Source: Tenericutes bacterium ADurb.Bin087
Lineage (GTDB): Bacteria; Bacillota_I; Bacilli_A; RFN20; CAG-826
Direction: 5' to 3'
Length of the DNA: 40,827 nt
Assembly (NCBI GenBank): GCA_002070905.1
Contig: MWEF01000010.1
Span: forward strand, 1 to 40,827
Made by a program: the position numbers and the translations under genes
The notes under the pieces: generated by a model
What the model was told of the DNA's origin: nothing
Database searches by the model: none
What the model saw: the letters and a program-made list of their open reading frames with translations, nothing else
Part shown: in pieces, positions 24,500 through 32,263 of the stretch
How positions within the stretch are numbered: position 1 is the first letter of the stretch
How the letters are laid out: the number at the start of each line of letters is the position of its first letter

Positions 24500-25819
24500 T
24501 TAGTTTGCTCCATATAAATTTTGATAATAATTGTTAACGTTATTTTGAATCTTCGTTAACACTTTGACAACATCAGTTTCGGCACCACGCCCATCAATCA
24601 TTAATTTATATAATTCACTCATCACAAATTCGCGCATTATTTTGGCAAAATCCTTCTCTTGTGGGAGCACAACTGCTTCACTAATCGCCGCAAAAAGGGC
24701 ATCAATATTGACATGCTTTTGCTTGTCACTTGGTAATTCAGCAATATATGCTTGCATTTCTTTCAGCGCACCAATTTTACCGTGTTCATACATTTTGAGC
24801 GCGCCTTCTTTACCCGCCCATAGTTTTAAGAAATTAAACGATTCTTTTGCTTTTTTACTGCGGACTGAGATACCAAAGGCATCCGCCGATAATTCGCCAC
24901 CAGGAGCGGTAGGTCTCTCTATCGGTTTTGGTAAGACCTGTATATCCCAATCAAGACCAAGCACATCATAAGAGAACCAGTCACCTAAATGTCCACCGAA
25001 GATCATCGCAACATTGCCTGCGGTAAACGAATTAGCGCTCGCCATTTCGTTTGCATTCGGACTAAATTTAACGCCCACTGGTCCCATTGCTTTATCGCGA
25101 AAGAAAGTGGTGGCGGCGATAACTTCGGGCGTCGTCAAATTAACTTGATGATTATTAGTGCCAGGCACATAGAAAGTCCCGCCCATTTGTTGCACATAAA
25201 CATACCATTCACCCCACCAATTTAGTTGTGTTTCCGCACCAAATGTATAGGGGGGCGTGCCACTGACATTTGTCATCGCTACACCTGCTTTTTGAAAATC
25301 ATCATATGTCCAAGTAGCTTGTGGATAAATACTTTCATTAGCACCGAGATTTAATGCACTTCTAATTGCGGATGCATGCTCATCAAACATTGCTTTATTG
25401 TAATAAAGGAGTGAAGTATTGAGTGAAGTCGGAAGGGCATATACTTTATTATCAAATGTTAATGCATCAATAATTGGCTCTAAATAGTCACCTAATTTAA
25501 AGTTAGCGTCACTATTAATTAAACTTGTTAAATCAAGTAAAGAAGGACGCATTACCTCAATAATAACGGTACTTGTTTTAATAATATCGGGTTCATCTTT
25601 CGTCCCAATTAATTTACCAACATCTTGCCCATACGTTGCTTTAACTGTAATCCCTGTTTGTGCTTTATAAAGCGCAAATAAATCATCATAGCGACCATCA
25701 TCTTCAATATCAAGGGCGATTTTTATTTCATCAACATTTGGCTTATTAAAACAACTAGTAAGCGAAGTACTTAATGCGAGTAAACTAAGTAACACACTTA
25801 TTTTAATGACCCTTTTCAT
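24500..25819 (-). CDS. ABC transporter sugar-binding lipoprotein
   Basis: Family 1 solute-binding lipoprotein of 439 residues (lipobox SLTSC, Cys23). The pattern is typical: DLFALYKAQTGITVKATYG at the start of the mature part, YALPTSLNTSLLYYNKAMFDE at the hinge near 130-150, and FTAGNVAMIFGGHLGDW near 270-286. It feeds the two permeases encoded directly after it. Its start overlaps the stop of the GH130 gene (TAATG) and has an AGGAGA site. The operon content suggests beta- or alpha-linked manno-oligosaccharides as ligand, which the sequence alone cannot prove. Confidence 0.93.
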   Translation of the reverse strand: MKRVIKISVLLSLLALSTSLTSCFNKPNVDEIKIALDIEDDGRYDDLFALYKAQTGITVKATYGQDVGKLIGTKDEPDIIKTSTVIIEVMRPSLLDLTSLINSDANFKLGDYLEPIIDALTFDNKVYALPTSLNTSLLYYNKAMFDEHASAIRSALNLGANESIYPQATWTYDDFQKAGVAMTNVSGTPPYTFGAETQLNWWGEWYVYVQQMGGTFYVPGTNNHQVNLTTPEVIAATTFFRDKAMGPVGVKFSPNANEMASANSFTAGNVAMIFGGHLGDWFSYDVLGLDWDIQVLPKPIERPTAPGGELSADAFGISVRSKKAKESFNFLKLWAGKEGALKMYEHGKIGALKEMQAYIAELPSDKQKHVNIDALFAAISEAVVLPQEKDFAKIMREFVMSELYKLMIDGRGAETDVVKVLTKIQNNVNNYYQNLYGAN

Positions 25820-26844
25820 TAGACATCTCCTAAGTTGCGATCAATTTCATCATACGTCAGCGTTGCGACCGCAATTTTTTCGTCACACACCCCGTAATAT
25901 ACTTTAACCTCATCTTCTTCAAATACCGCACCACATGTAAAGATAACTTCAGGCATTAGTCCTTCTTTCTCAAACGGTTCAGTTGCGGTTATTAGCGGCG
26001 CTTTACTTCTTTTTAGTATTTTGCTTGGATCATCCTTATCAACAAGGAGCGCGGCTAAATGATAACGATTTTGCGTGTCAGCGCTGTGATAAATAACAAG
26101 CCATCCGTCCGCTCTTAAATGCGGAACCGCACCAGCACCAAGCCGCACACTATGCGTATAATCAATGCGGGCCTGCGTTAGGACTTTATGTTCACCCCAA
26201 TGGATTAAATTCGTGCTCCGCGCCACCCACATATCAAGCTGGCCAAATTCACTTGTACTAGGCCGATGATAGGCATAATAGTAACCATTAATCTTGCGGG
26301 GAAATAAGACAACATCTTTATTATCAAAATGAAAGATATTGCCTAACCGTTTAAAGTGTTTAAAATCAGTGGTCACCATTAACCGCACATTAATGCCATA
26401 TTCACTAACAGCGGTATAGGCAATGTAGTACTTACCATCAATTTCCGTAATCCGTGGATCTTCAATCCCAAATTCTTCATAAATCGAATCTGGTAATAAT
26501 GGTTTTTCATCAAACGTAAAATTATAACCATCTCTACTTCGCCCAATCCGGAAGTGACTAATCGATGTTAAGTAATTTTGCCGATGATTACGAATGACCC
26601 TAATGTCACTAAAATCATAATCTGGATCAGTCTTCGAAAATTTCAAGAACACATAATCGTGATTACGATAAACAGGGATCACCATTTGTGTATCATTTTG
26701 CGCGGCAAATGTTTCCGCGACACGCGCCAGCATAACATATTCATCTTTAACTTTAATTACCGCTGGATTAAAGACACCAAACACCTTAAAGTCGGGCCGA
26801 CTTGGTGTAATTTGCGCTTTAGTAATAATTAATCGTTTTTCCAT
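25819..26844 (-). CDS. GH130 beta-mannoside phosphorylase (cytosolic)
   Basis: GH130 enzyme of 341 residues without signal peptide. Family motifs occur in the expected order: VFNPAVIKVKDEYVMLARV (24-42), FGIEDPRIT (125-133), KDVVLFPRKINGYYYAYHRP (176-195), DGWLVIYHSAD (246-256) and KVYYGVCDEKIAVAT (314-328). Family members cleave beta-1,4- or beta-1,2-linked mannose with phosphate, giving alpha-mannose-1-phosphate. This needs cytosolic phosphate and fits the location. The product can be used by the mutase and isomerase at 34062-36672. Linkage specificity (Man-GlcNAc, beta-1,4 or beta-1,2 mannobiose) is not readable. Its start is one base after the stop of the preceding lipoprotein gene. Confidence 0.9.
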   Translation of the reverse strand: MEKRLIITKAQITPSRPDFKVFGVFNPAVIKVKDEYVMLARVAETFAAQNDTQMVIPVYRNHDYVFLKFSKTDPDYDFSDIRVIRNHRQNYLTSISHFRIGRSRDGYNFTFDEKPLLPDSIYEEFGIEDPRITEIDGKYYIAYTAVSEYGINVRLMVTTDFKHFKRLGNIFHFDNKDVVLFPRKINGYYYAYHRPSTSEFGQLDMWVARSTNLIHWGEHKVLTQARIDYTHSVRLGAGAVPHLRADGWLVIYHSADTQNRYHLAALLVDKDDPSKILKRSKAPLITATEPFEKEGLMPEVIFTCGAVFEEDEVKVYYGVCDEKIAVATLTYDEIDRNLGDV

Positions 26845-26845
26845 A

Positions 26846-28762
26846 TTACGCTAACCAATACATCCTTAAAAAGTGAATTTTCATCATCGCATCGGGAAAT
26901 TGTGCGCCGATATCACTGCCGTTAACGACTAAATAAAGGCGCAAGCCAGGATGCGGAGCATAAAAATCAATAACATGAAACCCAGGTTCGTTGCTCGCGG
27001 CTATTTTAATCGGATTAGGAGAGATATTACGACTATCAGAATCATAATACAATACTTTAATTTCCCACATTGTTTTAACATAATCATTCATCTTGTTTAA
27101 TTCATCAACTTGCAAAAAGATTTGAAGATGTGCGCCAACAACTGGATGTTTTATATTTGTGGTCACAATCCCGCCAAAACAATATTTCGCTTCGGGATAT
27201 TTATTTTGTTTCATAATTAGTCGTTCATTCTCGATCGTAAGTGATGCGGGACTTAAAGCGTGCACGACTGGGTCAATATTTTGTTTAGTGCGATCAGGGA
27301 TTATCCAATTTTGTGAATCCATAAAACTACGCGCAACGTCGTTAATCATATTAATACCCGCACGAACATCAAGCGTATACTTTTGCGGAAAACCCTCATT
27401 ATTAATGACAATGCCTTCTTCAATGTAGGATGGTTCTTTTATCCACCCAAAGTTATCGCTGTGATAAGCAAAAGCGGCAAGTAAAACTTCCGGATTATCA
27501 ACCTTAAATAACGCCCCACCGAGTTTACGATATAATGTCTTAATTCCGCCTTCCGCAAATGGTAAATGCATATATGCTTTATCATTTATCGCACGCGAGG
27601 TCGCAAATGGATAGTTCCACCCTTCACTATAAGTGTTGATTAAAACATGAGAATTATCTACAACATAAGGATGAATAAACTGGCATTCTTCATCATTATT
27701 TATCGCTAAATACATAGCGCCTTGCCATGTTGTTTTAAAGAGCTTATCAAATAATGCGACATCTGCACTGCTCCCTTCATAATCTAAACTTGCTAACGCT
27801 ACTTTTAAGTCATTAATATTTTCATAACCACTTAAAACATCAACCGCAATGGTGGCAGTCTTACTTTGGTCCACACGTGATTTCGCGCTTATTGTTGTCC
27901 GCCCGACACCGACAAAGTTAACCTTCCCCACTTCGTCAATTGTCACTATGTTTTCATCAGCGCTCTCCCACCACACTGCTTGATTTGTCGTACTTGGTAA
28001 AACAGCAGCGGTTAAGATAACAGGGTCACTATCAACAAGCCGCGTTAATTTATGATCAATAATCGCGGAAGAATTAATTTCAATGCCAGTAATGGCTTCA
28101 ATGTTATTATAAATCGCAATATGGCGTAAATTTAATTCAGCGGTTTGCCGTTCACCATCAGGCCCTTTCGCTAAAATATGGAACGTGCAATTTTTAAATT
28201 CATTTTCATATTTCCACCCATTTTGATAACCAGGGTCTGGTTGAGTATTCCGCTGCCGATATTTAGTACAAAGCATTGCATCAACAACATTAACGGAAAT
28301 TATTCCTGGTGTACTTTCGTCACTAAGGACATAATAATACTCAAGTTCCCCTTCTACCGCTAATTTGATAATGTATTGGGAGTAAGCATTAACAACATCC
28401 ATCTCAAAAGTCACAGCTTTGGAAAAATCTAAATATAGAAGCGGTGTTTGCACACCACCATAATTATCCAAACTAGCGTCAATATTCCAAATCGAAACAT
28501 AATCTTCATCTTCATTATAATTTGCGACACCTGCTGGAGTTGCGCTTCCAAATTGACTAATGTGATAGGCAGAATAATAAACACTTTCCCCATTCCACCT
28601 TGGAATTTCCGAAGTATTCTCGCTACTAATATCTTCACTATTCGTGCTTGTGCCAAGTTGTTCAGAACTACTTTCACTACTTGCATTTTCGCTACTTGAA
28701 GGGATAGCACAACTTGTGAATATTAGTAATCCAAAAAGTAACAATATTATCTTTTTATTCAT
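26846..28762 (-). CDS. Lipoprotein with BIG2 domain and unrecognised C-terminal region
   Basis: Lipoprotein of 638 residues (lipobox IFTSC, Cys18) and a Ser/Glu spacer. An N-terminal beta-rich module (about 54-220) looks like a carbohydrate-binding jelly roll. A BIG2 Ig-like domain (about 222-310; AVWWESADENIVTIDEVGKV) follows. The C-terminal half (about 320-638) I do not recognise: first a mixed helical part with AMYLAINNDEECQF and GWNYPFATSRAI, then a beta-rich part with VGAHLQIFLQVDEL and GLRLYLVVNGSDIGA. It could be a new enzyme or binding domain. It is second in the mannoside operon, four bases after the unknown 687-residue lipoprotein and one base before GH130, so it is surely co-expressed with mannoside enzymes. 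Confidence 0.8.
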   Translation of the reverse strand: MNKKIILLLFGLLIFTSCAIPSSSENASSESSSEQLGTSTNSEDISSENTSEIPRWNGESVYYSAYHISQFGSATPAGVANYNEDEDYVSIWNIDASLDNYGGVQTPLLYLDFSKAVTFEMDVVNAYSQYIIKLAVEGELEYYYVLSDESTPGIISVNVVDAMLCTKYRQRNTQPDPGYQNGWKYENEFKNCTFHILAKGPDGERQTAELNLRHIAIYNNIEAITGIEINSSAIIDHKLTRLVDSDPVILTAAVLPSTTNQAVWWESADENIVTIDEVGKVNFVGVGRTTISAKSRVDQSKTATIAVDVLSGYENINDLKVALASLDYEGSSADVALFDKLFKTTWQGAMYLAINNDEECQFIHPYVVDNSHVLINTYSEGWNYPFATSRAINDKAYMHLPFAEGGIKTLYRKLGGALFKVDNPEVLLAAFAYHSDNFGWIKEPSYIEEGIVINNEGFPQKYTLDVRAGINMINDVARSFMDSQNWIIPDRTKQNIDPVVHALSPASLTIENERLIMKQNKYPEAKYCFGGIVTTNIKHPVVGAHLQIFLQVDELNKMNDYVKTMWEIKVLYYDSDSRNISPNPIKIAASNEPGFHVIDFYAPHPGLRLYLVVNGSDIGAQFPDAMMKIHFLRMYWLA

Positions 28763-28766
28763 CTTA

Positions 28767-30830
28767 TTACCTACATATAACTTTCTTTGTCACATAATCT
28801 TGTAAGCCATTTTTAGTTTCAATTACAACTTTCAGCGTATAATCAGTATGTGGCAATAAGTTTTTATCATAAAAGAATGTCTCAATAGGTTCACCATCAT
28901 ACACTAAGATATCATCAAAGGCGATTTTCATATTCACGATATCGTCACCTTCTAAACCAGTGTATTTAATTTCAATTGGAGTTGCTTCCGTTAACTCTTG
29001 CCATGTTTCAATGTTAAGCAGTTCTACAGCGGGACGTTTTTTAGCAATGATATTTTCACCACAGAAAATGGTATCACCTTCTACTTTTAAGTAACTATTT
29101 GCGGGTAATACTTTAAGCACTAAAGCTCGCTCTTTTTCTAATAAAATACGCACATTTCCCTGCAAATTGCGGCCAAATACCGAATTTGATGTCAAATCAA
29201 ACAAGTCATATCTTGTCGCTAATCCTTCAAAAGTTATAATCTTTTCTTCGGCATAGGGATTATAAAACATATACGTTGGATAAAGATTATCACCAAAACT
29301 ATCAGTCGCATTTAAATTAATTTTGAGGATGCCGTTAATGTCTGTTGGTGCCACTAATGCACCCATTCCCCCAAGCAACACACTACTATATAAACTAATA
29401 TCACTTGGTTGATCAAAGAGTGTTGTCGCATCTCCCATTGCGTATCCATTTATCCCCGCGTAATTATTTCTAAAGCCCTCGTAAACTAGGTAACCGCTTG
29501 GGTCAAATGGTAAGTAAATATTCATTGTTTGATTAGTAAGCGCATGCTCTTTCGGGAAGAAAACACGACTATTACTAGCGACATTTAACATATATTTTCC
29601 TAATGCTGTTGCGTAACGCGGCTCATACTTAATAAGCGGCATTAATGTCGTTGGTAAATGGAATGAATTCATCGAGAAAGCGTAATCGCCTACTTGACCA
29701 ACTAACCCATGCATTGGATAAGAAGCAAAAGTATCATTAAGTACCGCCCACCCCGGTCTAAAATCTGAATCATTATCAAACACGAAATCGATAAATTTTC
29801 CAATATCATAATTTGTGCCATACTTTTGATTTAAGATTGAAGCGACATATGGTGCATAATCAGTCAAGGCTTCATAGTTAGGATTCTTATTGTAAGTTTG
29901 TAAATAATTAAGTACTTCTTTACAGCCCGCTAAATATTTTTCCTCTTTTGTTATTTCGTAAGCTGAATAAAAGATAAATGCTAGACCACCATTTGGCGGT
30001 TCAATATGATTACCAGTCGTCGTTGGTGATTGTAACACAACGTTATAACCAACGAACTCGTAATTAGGTGCATCATCTTTTTTAAAATTCGGTAATGCCG
30101 CTAGCCACTGGTTAGCACCATTTAGCACCATCTCACGCATGTATGGCGTATCCCGATAATAATCAAACAAGCGCGCAAATAATATTTGTGGAAATAAATC
30201 ATACCAAAAACTTTGCCCTTGAACCCCATAGTTATGCACTAATTTACAACCAGTGTCATAACTTGCAAATGTCATTTCGGCAAAGTCATAAGTTAAGTCG
30301 CCATAATTAATGTTTTGTTTATTAATACCAGCAAACGTACTCCCTAACACTGCACCAATCGTTACCATCGCTTCACTGCCGGAACTTAACACTCGGTTAT
30401 CACCAACGTAAGTAGGTAACCCAAAAGTTCGCTTTAGATAGCCAGTTTCTAGTGGGTTATAAGTTGATGGTTGCCGCGGTTGATCTAACCAATAACCCAT
30501 TGGATTCCAGGTTGCAGGTTCACTAGCAATATAGGCTGGTAATTTAGCAGTAGGATTATTTGCAAAATCAAATACTAGGGCATCTATTTCGTGCGCGATG
30601 TGATGATAATCAATATATTTATAGTTTTGTGGTAAATTAGGAAAAGAGTTAATGCGTGAGATACCTTTTTCGACATATCTTTCGCGTTTATATAGTGTCT
30701 CAGTTTCACTACTTAAAATATGTTCACTACTTCCATCACTTGTCGTGGCGCTACTTGAAACATTGTTGCAGCCCGTCACTAGCAACAGCAAAATTATAAA
30801 TAAGCTGCAGGGACGTTTTTTATTCACCAT
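28767..30830 (-). CDS. Unrecognised lipoprotein, candidate alpha/alpha-barrel glycosidase
   Basis: Large lipoprotein (687 residues from the ATG at 30830; lipobox LLVTGC) and first gene of the mannoside operon. I cannot place it in a named family. Residues 60-520 look like an alpha/alpha barrel of paired helices with aromatic, acidic loops: YGVQGQSFWYDLFPQILFA, NHIEPPNGGLAFIFYSAYEI, DSDFRPGWAVLNDTFASYP and SFHLPTTLMPLIKYEPRYA. A beta-sandwich of about 150 residues closes the protein. This layout is common in alpha/alpha-barrel glycosidases and lyases. An ATG three bases upstream (30833) is also open, but the GAGG site is spaced better for 30830. Function is inferred only from neighbours. Confidence 0.8.
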   Translation of the reverse strand: MVNKKRPCSLFIILLLLVTGCNNVSSSATTSDGSSEHILSSETETLYKRERYVEKGISRINSFPNLPQNYKYIDYHHIAHEIDALVFDFANNPTAKLPAYIASEPATWNPMGYWLDQPRQPSTYNPLETGYLKRTFGLPTYVGDNRVLSSGSEAMVTIGAVLGSTFAGINKQNINYGDLTYDFAEMTFASYDTGCKLVHNYGVQGQSFWYDLFPQILFARLFDYYRDTPYMREMVLNGANQWLAALPNFKKDDAPNYEFVGYNVVLQSPTTTGNHIEPPNGGLAFIFYSAYEITKEEKYLAGCKEVLNYLQTYNKNPNYEALTDYAPYVASILNQKYGTNYDIGKFIDFVFDNDSDFRPGWAVLNDTFASYPMHGLVGQVGDYAFSMNSFHLPTTLMPLIKYEPRYATALGKYMLNVASNSRVFFPKEHALTNQTMNIYLPFDPSGYLVYEGFRNNYAGINGYAMGDATTLFDQPSDISLYSSVLLGGMGALVAPTDINGILKINLNATDSFGDNLYPTYMFYNPYAEEKIITFEGLATRYDLFDLTSNSVFGRNLQGNVRILLEKERALVLKVLPANSYLKVEGDTIFCGENIIAKKRPAVELLNIETWQELTEATPIEIKYTGLEGDDIVNMKIAFDDILVYDGEPIETFFYDKNLLPHTDYTLKVVIETKNGLQDYVTKKVICR

Positions 30831-30846
30831 CATATGCCTCGATTTC

Positions 30847-30874
30847 AGTATAGCACAAGATATTAACTTGTTAA
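30847..30874 (-). promoter_or_regulatory. Promoter of the 11-gene mannoside operon
   Basis: On the minus strand TTAACA (30869-30874), a 16-base spacer and TATACT (30847-30852) with an upstream TG (extended -10, TGCTATACT) make a plausible sigma-A promoter. The start would be near 30841, leaving a leader of about ten bases that is mostly ribosome binding site. TTAATC repeats lie directly upstream. Confidence 0.55.
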
Positions 30875-30888
30875 CATTTTAATTTGTT

Positions 30889-30918
30889 TTAATCAAAAAA
30901 TTAATCAATATATTAATC
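30889..30918. repeat. Three TTAATC repeats at 12-bp intervals
   Basis: TTAATC occurs at 30889-30894, 30901-30906 and 30913-30918, exactly 12 bases apart, just upstream of the mannoside operon promoter. The same hexamer is repeated upstream of the divergent surface-protein gene (32133-32171). Sites with this spacing could bind a regulator along the DNA, with the LacI-like protein at 30939-31928 the obvious candidate. Confidence 0.5.
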
Positions 30919-30938
30919 TGCGGCACATCAATTTATAG

Positions 30939-31928
30939 CTAGTGAATGATCGTTTTTACAGAATCTCTTTCCACTAAAATAACACTAATTTGCTGCGTAA
31001 CATGCTTTTTATTCATAATGTCAATCATTGCACTATAAGCTTTTTTGGCAAAAGAATCGCGCGCTGGGCCAATGGATGTTAATTTTGGTAATAAATTTTC
31101 ACAAAGTTGAGTATTATCAAAGCTTACTACTGAAACATCATCTGGCACTTTAAAACCATTAAATGATAATAGTGAATAGAGTTTTTGTGCCGCCGCATCA
31201 CAGTGACAAATAAAGGCAGTAGGCATATCCTGAACTGGTAAATCAAAGATGACTTGGCTTATTTCAATGTTCTCATTTATATGCCAATGCGGGTTAACAG
31301 GTAATCCGTTTTCATTAACGGCCTTTAAGTAGCCAAAATAACGATCAGACACTGCATCCGTTTTATTAATATTACCAATAAAGCCGATTTTACGATGACC
31401 TTTTTCAATCAAATAATTCGCAAGTTTATAGGCCGTTTGATAGTTGTTGTTATACATAAAGTTTAATGAATAAAGCGGTGAATAAAAATCAATAAATAAC
31501 GATGGTATGGTAATGTTTTCAACATATTTAAAAATTTCAGCACTTAATTCACCTGCGAAAAAGACACCATCGGGTTTTAAAGTATTAATCGCTGATTTTA
31601 ATTTTTCAACGGGATTAACATCATCGCTAAATACGACTTGTAACATACTATTAACTTTTGAAAGTTCGCCACTCAAATAATAGAAGATATTTGAATAATA
31701 TTGCTCTGACGGGGTTAAGAAAAAGTCTTTATTAATCACAAAAATAAAACGTTTATTATCCATTACTTGGCGTGTAGTTTTTACCCCGTATCCTACTGCT
31801 AAAGCGTAGGCTTTAATTTTTTTGCGAAGTTCTTCACTGACACCTTTGTGATTGTTAAGTGCCTTGTGAACGGCAACTGTGCTGACATTCATTTTTTCAG
31901 CAATGCTTTTTAGTGTTACTTTTTTCAT
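30939..31928 (-). CDS. LacI-family transcriptional regulator (mannoside locus)
   Basis: Regulator of 329 residues with an N-terminal helix-turn-helix (TLKSIAEKMNVSTVAVHKAL, 4-23) and a periplasmic-binding-protein-like sensor domain (KIGFIGN near 185 and VSVVSFDN near 275). The hinge segment after the HTH (GYGVKTTRQVMDNKR) lacks the usual YxPNxxAR(S/G)L pattern, so DNA-binding mode may differ from standard LacI. It lies between the mannoside operon and the divergent surface-protein gene, and TTAATC repeats stand in both flanking control regions. It is only weakly similar to the LacI protein at 11100-12122, consistent with a separate regulon. The effector is unknown. Confidence 0.88.
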   Translation of the reverse strand: MKKVTLKSIAEKMNVSTVAVHKALNNHKGVSEELRKKIKAYALAVGYGVKTTRQVMDNKRFIFVINKDFFLTPSEQYYSNIFYYLSGELSKVNSMLQVVFSDDVNPVEKLKSAINTLKPDGVFFAGELSAEIFKYVENITIPSLFIDFYSPLYSLNFMYNNNYQTAYKLANYLIEKGHRKIGFIGNINKTDAVSDRYFGYLKAVNENGLPVNPHWHINENIEISQVIFDLPVQDMPTAFICHCDAAAQKLYSLLSFNGFKVPDDVSVVSFDNTQLCENLLPKLTSIGPARDSFAKKAYSAMIDIMNKKHVTQQISVILVERDSVKTIIH

Positions 31929-31985
31929 ACTCTGTCCTTTTTTAACTAATTTGTGGGTTAATTTTTAAATATTAACTAATATCAT

Positions 31986-32024
31986 TGTCCAAACAAAATA
32001 TATGAAAGGTTTTGTTTTCGGACA
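31986..32024. repeat. Imperfect 13-bp inverted repeat, operator or hairpin
   Basis: TGTCCAAACAAAA (31986-31998) matches the complement of TTTTGTTTTCGGACA (32010-32024) with a two-base bulge and an 11-base loop. It lies about 60 bases upstream of the lacI start codon, so it could be an autoregulatory operator or a hairpin in the lacI leader. There is no adjoining T-run, so it is not a terminator. Confidence 0.5.
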
Positions 32025-32132
32025 CTTTTGTCAATATTTATCGTCTTGTGGCATAAAAATATTTAACTTTTATCCTACAAATTAATAATACTATAAAAGC
32101 AGTTAATTTATCACCAAAAGTTATAAAGTTAA

Positions 32133-32171
32133 TTTAATCTTTTTTAATCTTTAAATTCAATAAATTAATCT
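32133..32171. repeat. Helically phased TTAATCT repeats upstream of the surface-protein promoter
   Basis: TTAATCT occurs at 32134-32140, 32144-32150 and 32165-32171, with spacings of 10 and 21 bases, close to one and two helical turns. The last copy ends nine bases before the -35 box. Placement on one DNA face upstream of -35 suits an activator or an upstream repressor complex. The hexamer is shared with 30889-30918. Confidence 0.5.
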
Positions 32172-32180
32172 TAATTAATA

Positions 32181-32209
32181 TTGACAAAGAATTTTTATAA
32201 ACATATTAT
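32181..32209 (+). promoter_or_regulatory. Strong promoter of the surface-protein gene
   Basis: A perfect TTGACA -35 box (32181-32186), a 17-base spacer and TATTAT (32204-32209) give a near-consensus sigma-A promoter. The start would be near 32216, leaving a 48-base leader ending in an AAAAGGAGAAA ribosome binding site. Confidence 0.8.
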
Positions 32210-32263
32210 GAAATTGTAAAAGGGTTTATTTTATATAGAAATAAACACAAAAGGAGAAATAAT

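Larger units (their letters stand above)
31929..32263. other. Divergent control region between lacI and the surface-protein gene
   Basis: This 335-base interval holds no gene. It carries a 39-base inverted repeat (31986-32024), three TTAATCT repeats (32133-32171), a strong plus-strand promoter (32181-32209) and an AAAGGAGAAA ribosome binding site at 32250-32259. A minus-strand promoter for lacI must lie here, but no candidate has a good match. Confidence 0.7.

Noticed and set aside
24564-24971. Plus-strand open frame of 135 codons
   Set aside because: It lies fully antisense to the sugar-binding lipoprotein gene, whose family motifs are clear.
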